From Chryseosolibacter sp964438975 (lineage in GTDB: Bacteria > Bacteroidota > Bacteroidia > Cytophagales > Cyclobacteriaceae), in contig CAYTMU010000017.1 of assembly GCA_964438975.1 (NCBI GenBank), positions 1 to 64,000 of the forward strand: DNA of 64,000 nucleotides. Reading direction: 5' to 3'. This document shows positions 44,532 through 54,397 of the stretch, one piece after another. Within the stretch, counting starts at the first letter, position 1. Every line of letters starts with the position of its first letter. Position numbers and translations under genes: made by a program. A model generated the notes under the pieces. That model was not told the DNA's origin, did not search any database, and saw nothing but the letters and a program-made list of their open reading frames with translations.

Positions 44532-45152
44532 ATGCATAGTAAAGATCTGCGACTGGCAGGCAAGAACATCGACGAAGCTACCCGTGTACTCATTCTGCTG
44601 CACGGTCGGGGCGCACAGGCGGAAGACATTCTAAGTCTTGCGCAAGTCCTGAACGTTGGAGACTTTTCGCTTATCGCGCCTCAAGCCACAAATAATACCT
44701 GGTATCCATACTCGTTTCTTGCGCCGCCGCAACAGAACGAACCCTGGCTTTCTTCCGCATTACAAATGCTCGATAATGTCGTCGATGATCTCATAAGCCG
44801 GGGAATACTTTCCGAGAACATATACTTTTCGGGGTTTTCCCAAGGGGCTTGCTTAACCCTCGAATTTGCGACACGCAATGGGAGACGGTGGGGAGGTGTT
44901 GCAGCCTTTGTCGGGGGATTGATCGGAGACCGTATCTATCGGGAGAACTATAGTGGAGACTTTGCCAGCACGCCCATATTCATCGGCACCAGTGATCCCG
45001 ATCAGCACGTGCCGGTGACACGCGTTATTGAGACAAGTGACCTCTTGCGGGAGATGGGAGCCACCGTAGAGCAGAAAATATACCCGGGCGCAGGTCATGC
45101 GATCAGTCAGGACGCGATCCGAAGTGCAAACGCATGGGTTTTTACGAATTGA
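44532..45152 (+). CDS. MhqD-like carboxylesterase/phospholipase
   Basis: A 206-residue alpha/beta hydrolase of the phospholipase/carboxylesterase group. LILLHGRGAQAEDILSLA is the oxyanion region. The nucleophile serine is in FSGFSQGACLTLEF, the acid in GTSDPDQHVPV and the histidine in PGAGHAIS. It is cytoplasmic. Paired with the ring-cleaving dioxygenase, it resembles the MhqO-MhqD quinone-detoxification pair. Confidence 0.9.
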   Translation: MHSKDLRLAGKNIDEATRVLILLHGRGAQAEDILSLAQVLNVGDFSLIAPQATNNTWYPYSFLAPPQQNEPWLSSALQMLDNVVDDLISRGILSENIYFSGFSQGACLTLEFATRNGRRWGGVAAFVGGLIGDRIYRENYSGDFASTPIFIGTSDPDQHVPVTRVIETSDLLREMGATVEQKIYPGAGHAISQDAIRSANAWVFTN

Positions 45153-45219
45153 TAAGTAAAACCATCAAAACAGCTACGCCGGAGTAGCAGGACACCAAAG
45201 TTCTGTCTAATTTTCCGTT

Positions 45220-45825
45220 ATGAGCATACTGTATCCCTTCGAGTTATTGGGGACCTTCTTTTTTGCGATTTCGGGAGCGCTTGCCCGACAGGACAAACAG
45301 GACGATATATTCGCCGCTGCCTTTATGGGCTTCGTCACGGCCATCGGCGGCGGAACTCTCCGGGACATCATGCTGGGGAGCTACCCCCTTGTATGGATAG
45401 GTGATATCAACTTTTTGTATGCTATCCTGGCTGGCGTAATAGTTGCATACTTCGCCTTCAAAATACTCAACCGACTCCGGCGAACGCTTATGCTGTTCGA
45501 TGCACTTGGAATATCGTTCTTTACCTTGCTGGGTGTCGAAAAGGCGCTGAGCCTTGGAGTAAAGCCTGAGATCGCTGCTATCATGGGTATGTTTACAGCT
45601 GTGATGGGCGGGGTGATACGAGATGTGCTTACCAACGAAACTCCGATTATTCTAAGAAAAGAGATCTACGCAACCGCGTGTCTGGCTGGTTCAACCCTCT
45701 ACCTACTGCTTCATAAAGCTGGTGTGGAGAGAAATATCAATATGATAATCGCCATCTCACTCATCTTCGTGATCCGCATTCTAGCGATAAAATTCAAACT
45801 CGCCCTGCCGGGATTCAGGAAATAG
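45220..45825 (+). CDS. TRIC-type cation channel (UPF0126)
   Basis: A 201-residue membrane protein with about seven helices in two similar halves. Each half carries the signature GGGTLRDIMLG or GGVIRDVLTNE that lines the pore in TRIC channels. It likely conducts potassium. The stop lies 11 bases inside the convergent Crp/Fnr gene. It probably is not part of the upstream detoxification unit. Confidence 0.92.
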   Translation: MSILYPFELLGTFFFAISGALARQDKQDDIFAAAFMGFVTAIGGGTLRDIMLGSYPLVWIGDINFLYAILAGVIVAYFAFKILNRLRRTLMLFDALGISFFTLLGVEKALSLGVKPEIAAIMGMFTAVMGGVIRDVLTNETPIILRKEIYATACLAGSTLYLLLHKAGVERNINMIIAISLIFVIRILAIKFKLALPGFRK

Positions 45826-46426
45826 TACGCTGCGGCCGCGCCGGCTTTTGCCGGGCCATCCGCGACCGGATCTTGCTGAGAAACTCCGGTGTAATACCGA
45901 GATATGATGCAATATTGTGCTGAGGAACACAGGAGGGGATGGTCGGATACTTCTCCAGAAAACTCAGATATCTCTCTTCCGCTGTAGCACTCATGTTGTC
46001 AATAAGTCGCTGCTGATTTGCTATCAGTGCATTCTCAACCAAAATTCGAAAGAAGCGTTCGAACTTTGGCACCTTCAGGTACAGCAGGTTCTGGTTTTCG
46101 CGAGAAAGGATGAGAACCTGAGAATCCGCGACCGCCTGTATATTAAGCATAGCCGGTTTTTCGGAGAGAAGACTGTACATATCGGCGATCCACCAGTCCG
46201 GAATAGCAAAACTCAGAATGTGTTCCTTTCCATCGCGATCAACCGTAAAGCCTTTGAGTGCGCCGTCGATCACGAACGCCGAATTTCGACAAACCTCACC
46301 CGCCTCGAGATACAGTTTCCTTCTCTGCAACGTACGTGGTTCCAGGAGCGAAAGGAAAAATGATCTTTCATCTTCATCCAGGGAAATATGCCTGGCTATG
46401 TTTTTCAAAATGAGGTCTGTTTGCAT
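45815..46426 (-). CDS. Crp/Fnr-family regulator
   Basis: A 203-residue cyclic-nucleotide-binding-fold regulator. The N-terminal effector barrel (LYLEAGEVCRNSAFVIDGALK, shown in part) is followed by a long dimer helix and a C-terminal helix-turn-helix (HNIASYLGITPEFLSKIRSR). The cysteine pattern of Fnr iron-sulfur sites is absent. Such proteins are common in Bacteroidota with mostly unknown ligands. It is the closest regulator gene to the redox locus, but about 2.7 kb from its spacer. Confidence 0.9.
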   Translation of the reverse strand: MQTDLILKNIARHISLDEDERSFFLSLLEPRTLQRRKLYLEAGEVCRNSAFVIDGALKGFTVDRDGKEHILSFAIPDWWIADMYSLLSEKPAMLNIQAVADSQVLILSRENQNLLYLKVPKFERFFRILVENALIANQQRLIDNMSATAEERYLSFLEKYPTIPSCVPQHNIASYLGITPEFLSKIRSRMARQKPARPQRTIS

Positions 46427-46494
46427 CCCGAAACGGCTTCAGTCAAACATACTGAATTAAACCATGCCTTGCTACCTCAACTGCGGGGGGCGGC

Positions 46495-48810
46495 TCACCC
46501 TGGGTCCGATGCCGGCGTACTACCCTGTACGGATTGCACTTCACCTCCGATAAGACTGCGAATTTTCTTCCGCTCACCAACAATCCATACGATATCGCCC
46601 CACTGAAAAACAAAAGACGAATCGGGGTTAAGTATACGCTCATTACCGCGTTCGATGCCGATAACAAGTCCGTTTGTTCGTTCCCGCAAGCCGGAATGGC
46701 GTATAGTCTTGCCGTTCAACTTTGTGTGTTCATCCACGACAATCTTCTTGAGGGCGATCTCATCGATGTCGAGGTCCTGCGCGTCACTCTCCTCCAGAGA
46801 ATCAAACACAGGTTTGAAAGCCTGGAGTTGGTCGTCGGTAGCAATAAGTCCGACACCATCGAAGGGGAGCAGTATCGCCTTGCGGGTCGGGACATGAATG
46901 AGTCGATCACCGCGTTTGATATAGACGATATTAATCCCGTAATGTTCACGCCAGGCGAGTTCAGCCAGGGATTTGCCGACGTAAGGTGCCTGCGGAGCCA
47001 CTTCCAGTTCAACGATGTGAGCGTCCCACGGCACAAGATTCGATTGGATCGCTTCGGTCCTGCGCCGCATGTTTGCGGACCGGGAATTATCCGCGGCTTC
47101 GGCATTTTCACGGGCGTTAAGATTCGAAAGAAAACGTATCTCGATGCGATCGTAAAACCGCTGAATCCGCTTTCCAAAGATCACGAGTACTGTTATGACA
47201 ATGGGAACAGCGATAAGCGTCGCTACCTGCGTAGAGAAGAAAGCAAACACGAGCATTGCGATGTAGAGTACGCCCAGCAGGACGCGGAAGATCTCGATCA
47301 GCAGCAGAGGACCGCGGCTGTAACGCTTCTCCAGCCAGAGTTCCTTGTAAGCAAGTTTTAACGGGCGCCGCGCCATCAGCGCCCATAAGAATGGCGCCGC
47401 AACAGCCAGTGAGATGATCAGGCCGATGACATCCTCGGCAAACGAAGCTTCAAAGTAGCTGTCGATCCACGGCCTTACAAAATTGAGATTGATGTAGAAA
47501 AGACCGATGAGCACCAGGCTGTTGCTTGCGAGTATTCTTCCATACGACATAAGCACAGGCTTCCATCCCGTCTCTGCCTGAATCTTCTGGGTACTGACCG
47601 AATAGGTGTTGATGTTCCTCACCCATCGCTTGGGTAGGACTCGTTGCAACGTCTCCGAAACAAAGTCGGACGATTTGATCAGGTATGGCGTTGTAAACGT
47701 CGTAATCGCCGAAGCGCCAACGGCGACGGGGAACAGAAAATCGGATATCACACCAAGTGAAAGCCCAAGCGTGGCTACAATAAACGCGAACTCCCCGATC
47801 TGCGCCATACTCATCCCGACCTGTACTGACTGCTTCAACGGCTGGCCTGAAAGCAGTGCACCAAGTGTTGTGCTGAACAGTTTTCCGAATAGTGTCAGCA
47901 ACGTGACCAAAAACACAGGAATACCGTATTCGACGATTGCCTGAGGATCGATCATCATTCCTACAGACACAAAGAACACCGCAGCAAACAGATCTTTGAC
48001 CGGCTGAATGAGGTGTTCGACCTTCTCCGCGGATGTCGTTTCCGCAATGATCGACCCCATAATGAACGCGCCGAGTTCTGCTGAGAACCCCACCTGAGTG
48101 GCAAGGACAACCATACCAAGACAAAGTCCCAGGGTAAGAATGAGGAGCGTCTCGCTATCGAGGAGATTCCGCGTCCTTTTCAAGAGCGTCGGTATGAGAA
48201 ATATTCCGGCCACAAACCAAAGACCGAGGAAGAAGACCAGCTTGAGAACGGTAAACACGATTTCGCTGCCTTCGAATTGTTGTGTGACGGCAATAGTCGA
48301 CAGGAGCACCATCAATAGAATAACCACAATGTCTTCGACCACCAGCACCCCGAATACGATACGCGCGAATTGCTTGGTCTTTACTCCCAGCTCGTCGAAT
48401 GCCCGAATGATGATGGTCGTTGAAGAACTTGCGAGCATCCCCCCGAGAAACAGGCTATCCATCTTCGACCAGCCCATCCAAATCCCTGTGTAGTAGCCAG
48501 CCACGGTAATGAATATGATCTCAACGAAAGCGGTGATCGAGGCCTCGCCACCTACCCGCATCAGTTTCTTGAAACTGAATTCCAGACCGAGGCTGAATAG
48601 AAGAAAGATCACGCCGATCTCGGCGAGCGTTTCGATGTTAGCCGTATCCGCCACGGTCGGAAGAAGCCGAAAGTGGGGTCCTACCAAGAAGCCTGCAATA
48701 ATATATCCCAGGACAAGCGGTTGCTTGATACGTCTGAAAAGCAACGTCGTGATCGCACCGGCGATCAATATCAGCGCTAGATCCTGTATAAGTGGTGGCA
48801 GGTGGCCCAT
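46495..48810 (-). CDS. Kef-type cation:proton antiporter with TrkA-C domains
   Basis: A 771-residue inner-membrane antiporter. About twelve helices of the Na+/H+ exchanger fold come first (LALILIAGAITTLLFRRIKQ, FLLFSLGLEFSFKKLMRVGG). Two C-terminal TrkA-C regulatory domains follow (APYVGKSLAELAWREHYGIN; TKLNGKTIRHSGLRERTNGL). There is no full RCK-N domain, so ligand gating acts through TrkA-C alone. It likely exports K+ or Na+ in exchange for protons. It is a single gene with about 68 bases to the Crp gene. Confidence 0.9.
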   Translation of the reverse strand: MGHLPPLIQDLALILIAGAITTLLFRRIKQPLVLGYIIAGFLVGPHFRLLPTVADTANIETLAEIGVIFLLFSLGLEFSFKKLMRVGGEASITAFVEIIFITVAGYYTGIWMGWSKMDSLFLGGMLASSSTTIIIRAFDELGVKTKQFARIVFGVLVVEDIVVILLMVLLSTIAVTQQFEGSEIVFTVLKLVFFLGLWFVAGIFLIPTLLKRTRNLLDSETLLILTLGLCLGMVVLATQVGFSAELGAFIMGSIIAETTSAEKVEHLIQPVKDLFAAVFFVSVGMMIDPQAIVEYGIPVFLVTLLTLFGKLFSTTLGALLSGQPLKQSVQVGMSMAQIGEFAFIVATLGLSLGVISDFLFPVAVGASAITTFTTPYLIKSSDFVSETLQRVLPKRWVRNINTYSVSTQKIQAETGWKPVLMSYGRILASNSLVLIGLFYINLNFVRPWIDSYFEASFAEDVIGLIISLAVAAPFLWALMARRPLKLAYKELWLEKRYSRGPLLLIEIFRVLLGVLYIAMLVFAFFSTQVATLIAVPIVITVLVIFGKRIQRFYDRIEIRFLSNLNARENAEAADNSRSANMRRRTEAIQSNLVPWDAHIVELEVAPQAPYVGKSLAELAWREHYGINIVYIKRGDRLIHVPTRKAILLPFDGVGLIATDDQLQAFKPVFDSLEESDAQDLDIDEIALKKIVVDEHTKLNGKTIRHSGLRERTNGLVIGIERGNERILNPDSSFVFQWGDIVWIVGERKKIRSLIGGEVQSVQGSTPASDPG

Positions 48811-49267
48811 CCAGAAAACGTTTTAAAAGTCGAATTTTGTTCTGCGCGTGGCAGCCCGATTCACCCGAGCCGAAAAATACAAATTCTCAGGAGAGATTTT
48901 CAGGGCAATACACAAATTAACGCGAAGGATATACGCCATCTCTCTGTTGCCAACGCCAACCGATCCTCGGGAACTTTCCTCTCATCACACTCGATCGAAG
49001 CTGTCGAACGGTCGGAACGCCCTTGCGTCACGCGAGCCATGGGTATGTCGTCAAGTTAAACAATTCCGACGAAATGGAACAGGGGCGAAACGGACATATT
49101 TGAATTCGCGTACCTGCGATTGGACTGCGGGGCAACCGCAAACACCTTCACGGGCTTGTGGCATGCCGATCGATTGCCTAACTTGTTGAGGCCGTCTTCG
49201 GGACCTGGTATGACCGTATGCTGAGCTTCGGTTAGTGAGGGGAGACGAAGCACAAACAAAACACCAA
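48811..49267. other. 457-base intergenic stretch, no supported gene
   Basis: This space between the divergent antiporter and esterase genes holds one plus-strand frame of 113 codons (48848-49189), but its residues are rich in arginine, threonine and serine with no domain pattern. I call it non-coding. No clear promoter pair or hairpin stood out. Confidence 0.5.
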
Positions 49268-50458
49268 ATGAATCGCACTATCAATACCCTGCTTGCTTGC
49301 CTGTTCGTCAGTTGCACAGCATTCGGCCAGGCTCCTGAATTGTGTCAGGGGCGCTACTACACCGAAGAACAGGGAGCAGCAAAACTCGCCACGCTCCAAA
49401 CGCGGCTGAGAACGCGCGCTGACTGGCAGGCGCGGGCCGACAGTCTGCGGACCCATGTACGGAAAGGCATGGAACTCGAAATTCTGCCCGTGCGTACCCC
49501 TCTGAATCCACGGTTCCGAAACAAAAAAAAACTGGATGGATATACCGTTGAGTCAGTCGCATTCGAAAGTCTGCCTGGGTTCTTTGTAACCGGCAATGTT
49601 TATCGCCCCACGGGAAATCATAAGAAAGAATCACTCGCTGTGGTTCTCATGCCACATGGTCATTTCCCCAAGCCTGAAGACTATGGACGATTTATGCGTG
49701 ATGTCCAATACGGAGCCGCGGCAATGGCGCGAATGGGAGCAATCGTTCTTGCTTATGACATGGTGGGATGGGGCGAAAGTGTTCAAGTCCCGCACAAGCA
49801 CGAGAAGGTTCTCGCCTTTCAGACGTGGAATAGCATGCGAGCAATCGATTTCATGTTAACGTTTCCGGAAGCAGACCCCGATCGCATTGCGGTAACCGGG
49901 GCGTCGGGAGGTGGAACGCAAGCCTTCATGCTTGCAGCGCTCGATCATCGAGTGCGAGTAGCCATACCGGTGGTAATGGTATCCGCGCACTTCTTCGGCG
50001 GATGCTCGTGTGAAAGCGGAATGCCGGTGCACAAGAATGGCAACACTGTTTACACCAATGCCGAGATCGCGGCGTCTATCGCACCCCGACCCTTGCAATT
50101 GATCTCGAATGGGAATGACTGGACGAAAAACAGTGAAACGGTAGAATATCCGTTCACAAAGCATATCTATGGTCTCTACGGACAAGCCTCGCAAGTGGAG
50201 CTCGCTCACTTTCCCACAGAAGGGCACGACTACGGCAAGAACAAGAGGCGCGCAGCCTATCAATTCCTGTCCCAGCATCTCGGCCTCGACCCGACCAAGG
50301 TACTACGGGAAAGCGGTGAAGCGAATGAAAGTTTCGTATCGATCCTACAGCAGGACGACCTCTCCTTCTTCAGTTCTGAAGAACTCGAACAACTCACAAA
50401 AGGGGAAGTTGTCTACCAGACATTTCTGGAAACCAAACAAAAGAACCGGGTCGAATAG
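49268..50458 (+). CDS. Exported alpha/beta hydrolase (acetyl-xylan-esterase-like)
   Basis: A 396-residue exported esterase-type hydrolase. The ATG at 49268 starts a signal peptide (MNRTINTLLACLFVSCTAFG). The nucleophile serine lies in VTGASGGGTQAF, the oxyanion region in VVLMPHGHF and the histidine in TEGHDYGKN. SAHFFGGCSCESGMPVH is a cysteine-containing loop. It resembles the deacetylase-like hydrolases annotated near polysaccharide genes. A related hydrolase with a Tat-type leader lies at 61639. Confidence 0.85.
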   Translation: MNRTINTLLACLFVSCTAFGQAPELCQGRYYTEEQGAAKLATLQTRLRTRADWQARADSLRTHVRKGMELEILPVRTPLNPRFRNKKKLDGYTVESVAFESLPGFFVTGNVYRPTGNHKKESLAVVLMPHGHFPKPEDYGRFMRDVQYGAAAMARMGAIVLAYDMVGWGESVQVPHKHEKVLAFQTWNSMRAIDFMLTFPEADPDRIAVTGASGGGTQAFMLAALDHRVRVAIPVVMVSAHFFGGCSCESGMPVHKNGNTVYTNAEIAASIAPRPLQLISNGNDWTKNSETVEYPFTKHIYGLYGQASQVELAHFPTEGHDYGKNKRRAAYQFLSQHLGLDPTKVLRESGEANESFVSILQQDDLSFFSSEELEQLTKGEVVYQTFLETKQKNRVE

Positions 50459-50677
50459 GCGAAGCCTGCTGACCAACTGGCGCAAGGTTTTTGCCATCTC
50501 TTGACAATTGTGACCCTGTTTTTGTAATGCAACCGGATGAAGTTGCACAACGGGGGCATTTTCTGCAATCCACGCGTAAACCACTACCACCCTGGCTCAA
50601 AAATCATCATAAGTATGCGCTTCCTTCCCATGTAAGAATTGGCCGTTTCCTCCCACGAGCCTGGCGATCCAAATTCA

Positions 50678-50685
50678 TAAGTTTG
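50678..50685 (+). promoter_or_regulatory. -7 element (TAAGTTTG)
   Basis: An exact TAnnTTTG match 17 bases before the ATG of the TPR kinase at 50703. The -33 half is not clear. Confidence 0.45.
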
Positions 50686-50702
50686 CTATTGGAGATTTAT
50701 TG

Positions 50703-52730
50703 ATGAAATTCGTCTTACTATTCGCGATACTCGTCACCAGTGCATTGTCCGGCCAAGGTCAGAACCTCCGGGATCTTACCAGGCAACTCCAGAAAGCTGA
50801 TTCCGATTCGACTAAAGTACACGCGTATCAGCAGCTGGCCCGGCACTACGAATTCAGTCACATGGATTCGGCGCTTCACTATGCGCAAGCCGGACTTAGT
50901 TTCACGGTCGAGAACCGATATCCGAAGGGGCAGGCATTGTTGACAAGAGTTCTCGCACAGATTCTTGAGCGACACGGGATGCTCGACCAGGCTCGCGACC
51001 ATTACCTGGAAGCACGCGGAATCTACGCCGAACTGGAAAATCAGCAAGGCGTTGCCGCAACGACGAACGGATTAGGCGTTGTTGCAGGCCGTACAGGCAA
51101 ATACGATGAGGCCACCCGTTATTTTGTAGAAGCTCTAACCCTTTACGAATCGATCAACCACCCGGTCGGCATCATACAAACGAACATCAAACTCGGCGTT
51201 GTCAACGACTATCTCGGAAACCTCGACAAGGCGCTCGAATATTATCTCAAAGCGGAAGAACTGAATACCGGCACCCCTTCATCCGACGCAACGCTCACGC
51301 TGCTAAACAACATCGGTGTCATTTACGGGAAAAGGAATGATCTTCGCACTGCCCTGCGGTATTTCCAACGCGGAGTCCAGGCATGCGATCCCGCGAAGAA
51401 CCCAGGCATCCACATCACGTTGCTGAGCAGCCTCGGCATTGCCTATGACAAACTCGGCAGCGCAGACTCGGCGTGGCACTACCAACAGCAGGCACTCTCT
51501 CTGGCACGGCGATATGATCTTCCCGAGGAAGAATCCAGGTCGCTCGTCAATCTCGCCGAACTCGTCAGCGTTTCCGACCCCGATCAAAGTCTCCAATTGC
51601 TCAATCAGGCACTCACTATCGCACACCGAATCCGCCACCTCATCCTCATCACTGAGGTTTATGAAGCGATGATCCAACAATACAAGCGACGTAACCAGTA
51701 CAAGATCGCCATGCAGTTATCTGAGAAACGGCAGCAGCTCAGGGACAGCATTTTCAGCGTGGAAAAAACCCGTGAGATCGCTAACCTCCAGGCAACTCAA
51801 GAACTCGCACGCCAGGAAAATGAAATCAAACACCTCGCTCTTCAGAACGAGAAGTCGGTTGTTCAGCGGAACATCATGTTCGGTATCGCCGTCATCTCCC
51901 TGATCGTAATCGTTATCGTTTGGTTTTACAACAACCGGGTTTCGAACCTCAATACTCAGCTGATCCGCAAACAAAACGAACTCAAAGCTTCAAACGATAT
52001 TAAGGACAAGATCTTCTCCGTCCTCGGTCATGATCTGCGCGCTCCTCTGAACCGCGTCATCGGGTTGCTGAGTATGCTGGCCCTCAAGCATGAAGACGAA
52101 GAAGAGTCCACCATTATCAAGAAACTCAAAGAGCAATCTATTGGAACACTCGAAACGCTCGACAGCTTGTTGACATGGGGACATAACCAGTTGAAGGGAA
52201 TCCGTTTGGACCAACAGGTCCTGCAGGCGAAGGATCAGATTCACAAAAGTATCAGGCTGTCTGACGACTACGCTGCGCAAAAAAGGGTACGGATCGTCGA
52301 CAACATCTCGCCGGATATTCACGTGCAAGTCGACCCTTCGCATTTTGATTTCGTGATGCGCAACCTTTTGTCAAATGCGATCAAATTCTCCCATCCCGGG
52401 GGGATCGTAACAATCGATGCGGTCAGATTTTCGGATGAAGTAATCTTCAGTATCACAGATTCAGGTGTCGGTATTCCCGAAGGAATTCAGGGCAACATCT
52501 TTGCAGCTGATAATGAAAGCATCCTGGGCACCTGGAACGAGAAGGGTACGGGAATAGGATTGATGCTCTGTCAACAATACATCGCCGAAAACAGAGGAAG
52601 AGTTTGGGTCGAAAGCAAGGAAGGCGAAGGAGCGACCTTCTTCTTCTCACTAAAACACAAACAACCCGTCAGGGTCGACGCGGAAGCGCCGCACAATGCG
52701 CCTGAAACAGTTGGTGCTGTAGGCGTGTAA
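50703..52730 (+). CDS. TPR sensor histidine kinase
   Basis: A 675-residue kinase. A signal peptide (MKFVLLFAILVTSALSGQ) is followed by about seven TPR repeats (residues ~40-350) that would sit in the periplasm, then a coiled coil and a membrane helix (IMFGIAVISLIVIVIVWFY). The HisKA H-box is FSVLGHDLRAPLNRVIGLL, and the ATPase has N (LLSNAIKFS), G1 (DSGVGIPEG) and G2 (GTGIGLML) boxes. No response regulator is adjacent, so its partner is elsewhere or another orphan. The gene ends 5 bases from the convergent peptidase stop. Confidence 0.93.
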   Translation: MKFVLLFAILVTSALSGQGQNLRDLTRQLQKADSDSTKVHAYQQLARHYEFSHMDSALHYAQAGLSFTVENRYPKGQALLTRVLAQILERHGMLDQARDHYLEARGIYAELENQQGVAATTNGLGVVAGRTGKYDEATRYFVEALTLYESINHPVGIIQTNIKLGVVNDYLGNLDKALEYYLKAEELNTGTPSSDATLTLLNNIGVIYGKRNDLRTALRYFQRGVQACDPAKNPGIHITLLSSLGIAYDKLGSADSAWHYQQQALSLARRYDLPEEESRSLVNLAELVSVSDPDQSLQLLNQALTIAHRIRHLILITEVYEAMIQQYKRRNQYKIAMQLSEKRQQLRDSIFSVEKTREIANLQATQELARQENEIKHLALQNEKSVVQRNIMFGIAVISLIVIVIVWFYNNRVSNLNTQLIRKQNELKASNDIKDKIFSVLGHDLRAPLNRVIGLLSMLALKHEDEEESTIIKKLKEQSIGTLETLDSLLTWGHNQLKGIRLDQQVLQAKDQIHKSIRLSDDYAAQKRVRIVDNISPDIHVQVDPSHFDFVMRNLLSNAIKFSHPGGIVTIDAVRFSDEVIFSITDSGVGIPEGIQGNIFAADNESILGTWNEKGTGIGLMLCQQYIAENRGRVWVESKEGEGATFFFSLKHKQPVRVDAEAPHNAPETVGAVGV

Positions 52731-52735
52731 GTCTT

Positions 52736-54397
52736 CTATTCTTTCCGATAACTTTCCCTGACTGCTTTGAATTCAGACCCCGCTTTCCATCGAGGCCAGT
52801 CGCTACCCGATGCGAGCTTTGCACCCACACGGAAGAGCAATCTCAAATCATCTATACCGCCTTCGAAGTTCATCCGGGTTGTGTCAAATTCATCTGAAGG
52901 CTGGTGGTAATTCTTCTGTGTGTAATCAGTCTTCAGTGACTGTCCGTACTCCTTACCCTTTCCGACGAAGTCGCTTCCGGTTTTTAGATAGAGCGCGGGC
53001 ACACCAATTCGGGCGAAGTTGAAGTGATCGGACCGAAAGTAATATCCTTTTTCGGCCTCATCGTCCGGAACGACATATCTTCCCACAGCTTGTGCTTCCG
53101 CGCGGAGGTAATCCTCCATGTCTGACTGACCGCTGCCGACGACCATTACATCGTTCATTTTTCCGTAGGGATTGATCCCGTCCATATTGATATTCGCAAC
53201 TGTCTTTTCTTTGGGATAAACAGGGTTTTCCGCGTAGAAAGCCGATCCCCACAACCCCTGTTCTTCCGCCGTCACCGCAAGAAACACGACAGTGCGTTCA
53301 GGACCACCCTCGACATTCTTGAAAGCCCGGGCAATCTCCAGTAGCCCGGCCGTACCACTCGCGTTATCGAGCGCGCCATTGTAGATGCTGTCGCCCGATG
53401 CATCCGGGCGTCCTATTCCCACATGGTCCCAATGCGCCGTATAAATAATGTACTCATCCGGGCGTTTACTTCCGCTTACTTGACCAATTACATTATAGGA
53501 TTTGTCGTAACGAACCTGCAAGTCCATAGAGAAACTCGCACTTGCACCAAGGTCAAATCCGCGGAAGCCACGCCTCCGCGCTTCCGCCTGCGTATGGTTG
53601 AAATCGCGTCCCGTAGCATGAAAAATCTCTTCAATTGCCGGTTTGGTGATCCAGCCGGTGCCTTCGCTTGTATAGACGTCCTTGCCTCGCGGATCCAGGT
53701 ATAAGTGCGCCGCGTTCCAGCCATTCTGTAACACCTGGAATGGATAACCGGCCGGCACTGTGTTGTGTATCACCAGGCAACCCTTTGCTCCTTGCCTTGC
53801 CGCCTCTTCGAACTTGTAGGTCCACCGACCATAGTACGTCATCGTATTCCCTTTGAAAAAGGTCGTATCATCGCCACCAAAGCCCGGATCGTTTACCATC
53901 ACTACCACGATCTTGTCCTTGACGTCAAGACCTTCGTAATCATTCCATTCGTACTCAGGAGCTACCACACCGAATCCCGCAAATATCATCGGCACATTCT
54001 TCCATGTTACATTGGGTTGCGTGCGCTGCGAACTGATCGTGAAGTCGTGAAAGCCACGTAGCCTGATCGGACCCTTCGCAGTGGTGACTGTCATCACCGA
54101 ATCAGCTTTGGGGGTGATCTCCACCATTGGCACTTCCTGCAAATAACTATCACCGTTGCCAGGTTCGATTCCAATCTCGCGAAACTGTGTCTGAAGATAC
54201 TCCAACGTCTTGCGCTCCCCTTCTGTAAACGGAAGGCGCCCCTGAAAGTCGTCCGATGCCAGGATGCGCACGTGCGCCTCCATTCCCCGGAGTGTGATCG
54301 CTTCCGATGCATCAGTCAGAGTTCTTCCCCCGGGTCCACAGGAAAATAGCACGGTTGCAACCAGAAGAAATGTCAGGAAACGCTTGAAAGAAGTCAT
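52736..54397 (-). CDS. M28-family metallopeptidase lipoprotein
   Basis: A 553-residue zinc aminopeptidase-type lipoprotein. The signal ends at lipobox LFSC. A PA-like insert (residues ~130-240) precedes the M28 catalytic core. Visible metal ligands are H and D in YTAHWDHVG, D in GALDNASGTAG, E in TAEEQGLWGS, D in INMDGINPYG and H in RSDHFNFAR. It probably trims peptides in the periplasm or at the outer membrane. It converges with the TPR kinase. Confidence 0.93.
   Translation of the reverse strand: MTSFKRFLTFLLVATVLFSCGPGGRTLTDASEAITLRGMEAHVRILASDDFQGRLPFTEGERKTLEYLQTQFREIGIEPGNGDSYLQEVPMVEITPKADSVMTVTTAKGPIRLRGFHDFTISSQRTQPNVTWKNVPMIFAGFGVVAPEYEWNDYEGLDVKDKIVVVMVNDPGFGGDDTTFFKGNTMTYYGRWTYKFEEAARQGAKGCLVIHNTVPAGYPFQVLQNGWNAAHLYLDPRGKDVYTSEGTGWITKPAIEEIFHATGRDFNHTQAEARRRGFRGFDLGASASFSMDLQVRYDKSYNVIGQVSGSKRPDEYIIYTAHWDHVGIGRPDASGDSIYNGALDNASGTAGLLEIARAFKNVEGGPERTVVFLAVTAEEQGLWGSAFYAENPVYPKEKTVANINMDGINPYGKMNDVMVVGSGQSDMEDYLRAEAQAVGRYVVPDDEAEKGYYFRSDHFNFARIGVPALYLKTGSDFVGKGKEYGQSLKTDYTQKNYHQPSDEFDTTRMNFEGGIDDLRLLFRVGAKLASGSDWPRWKAGSEFKAVRESYRKE

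Noticed and set aside
48848..49189. A 113-codon plus-strand frame in the antiporter-esterase spacer
   Set aside because: Composition is rich in arginine, threonine and serine and has no domain pattern, and no promoter or start context supports it.
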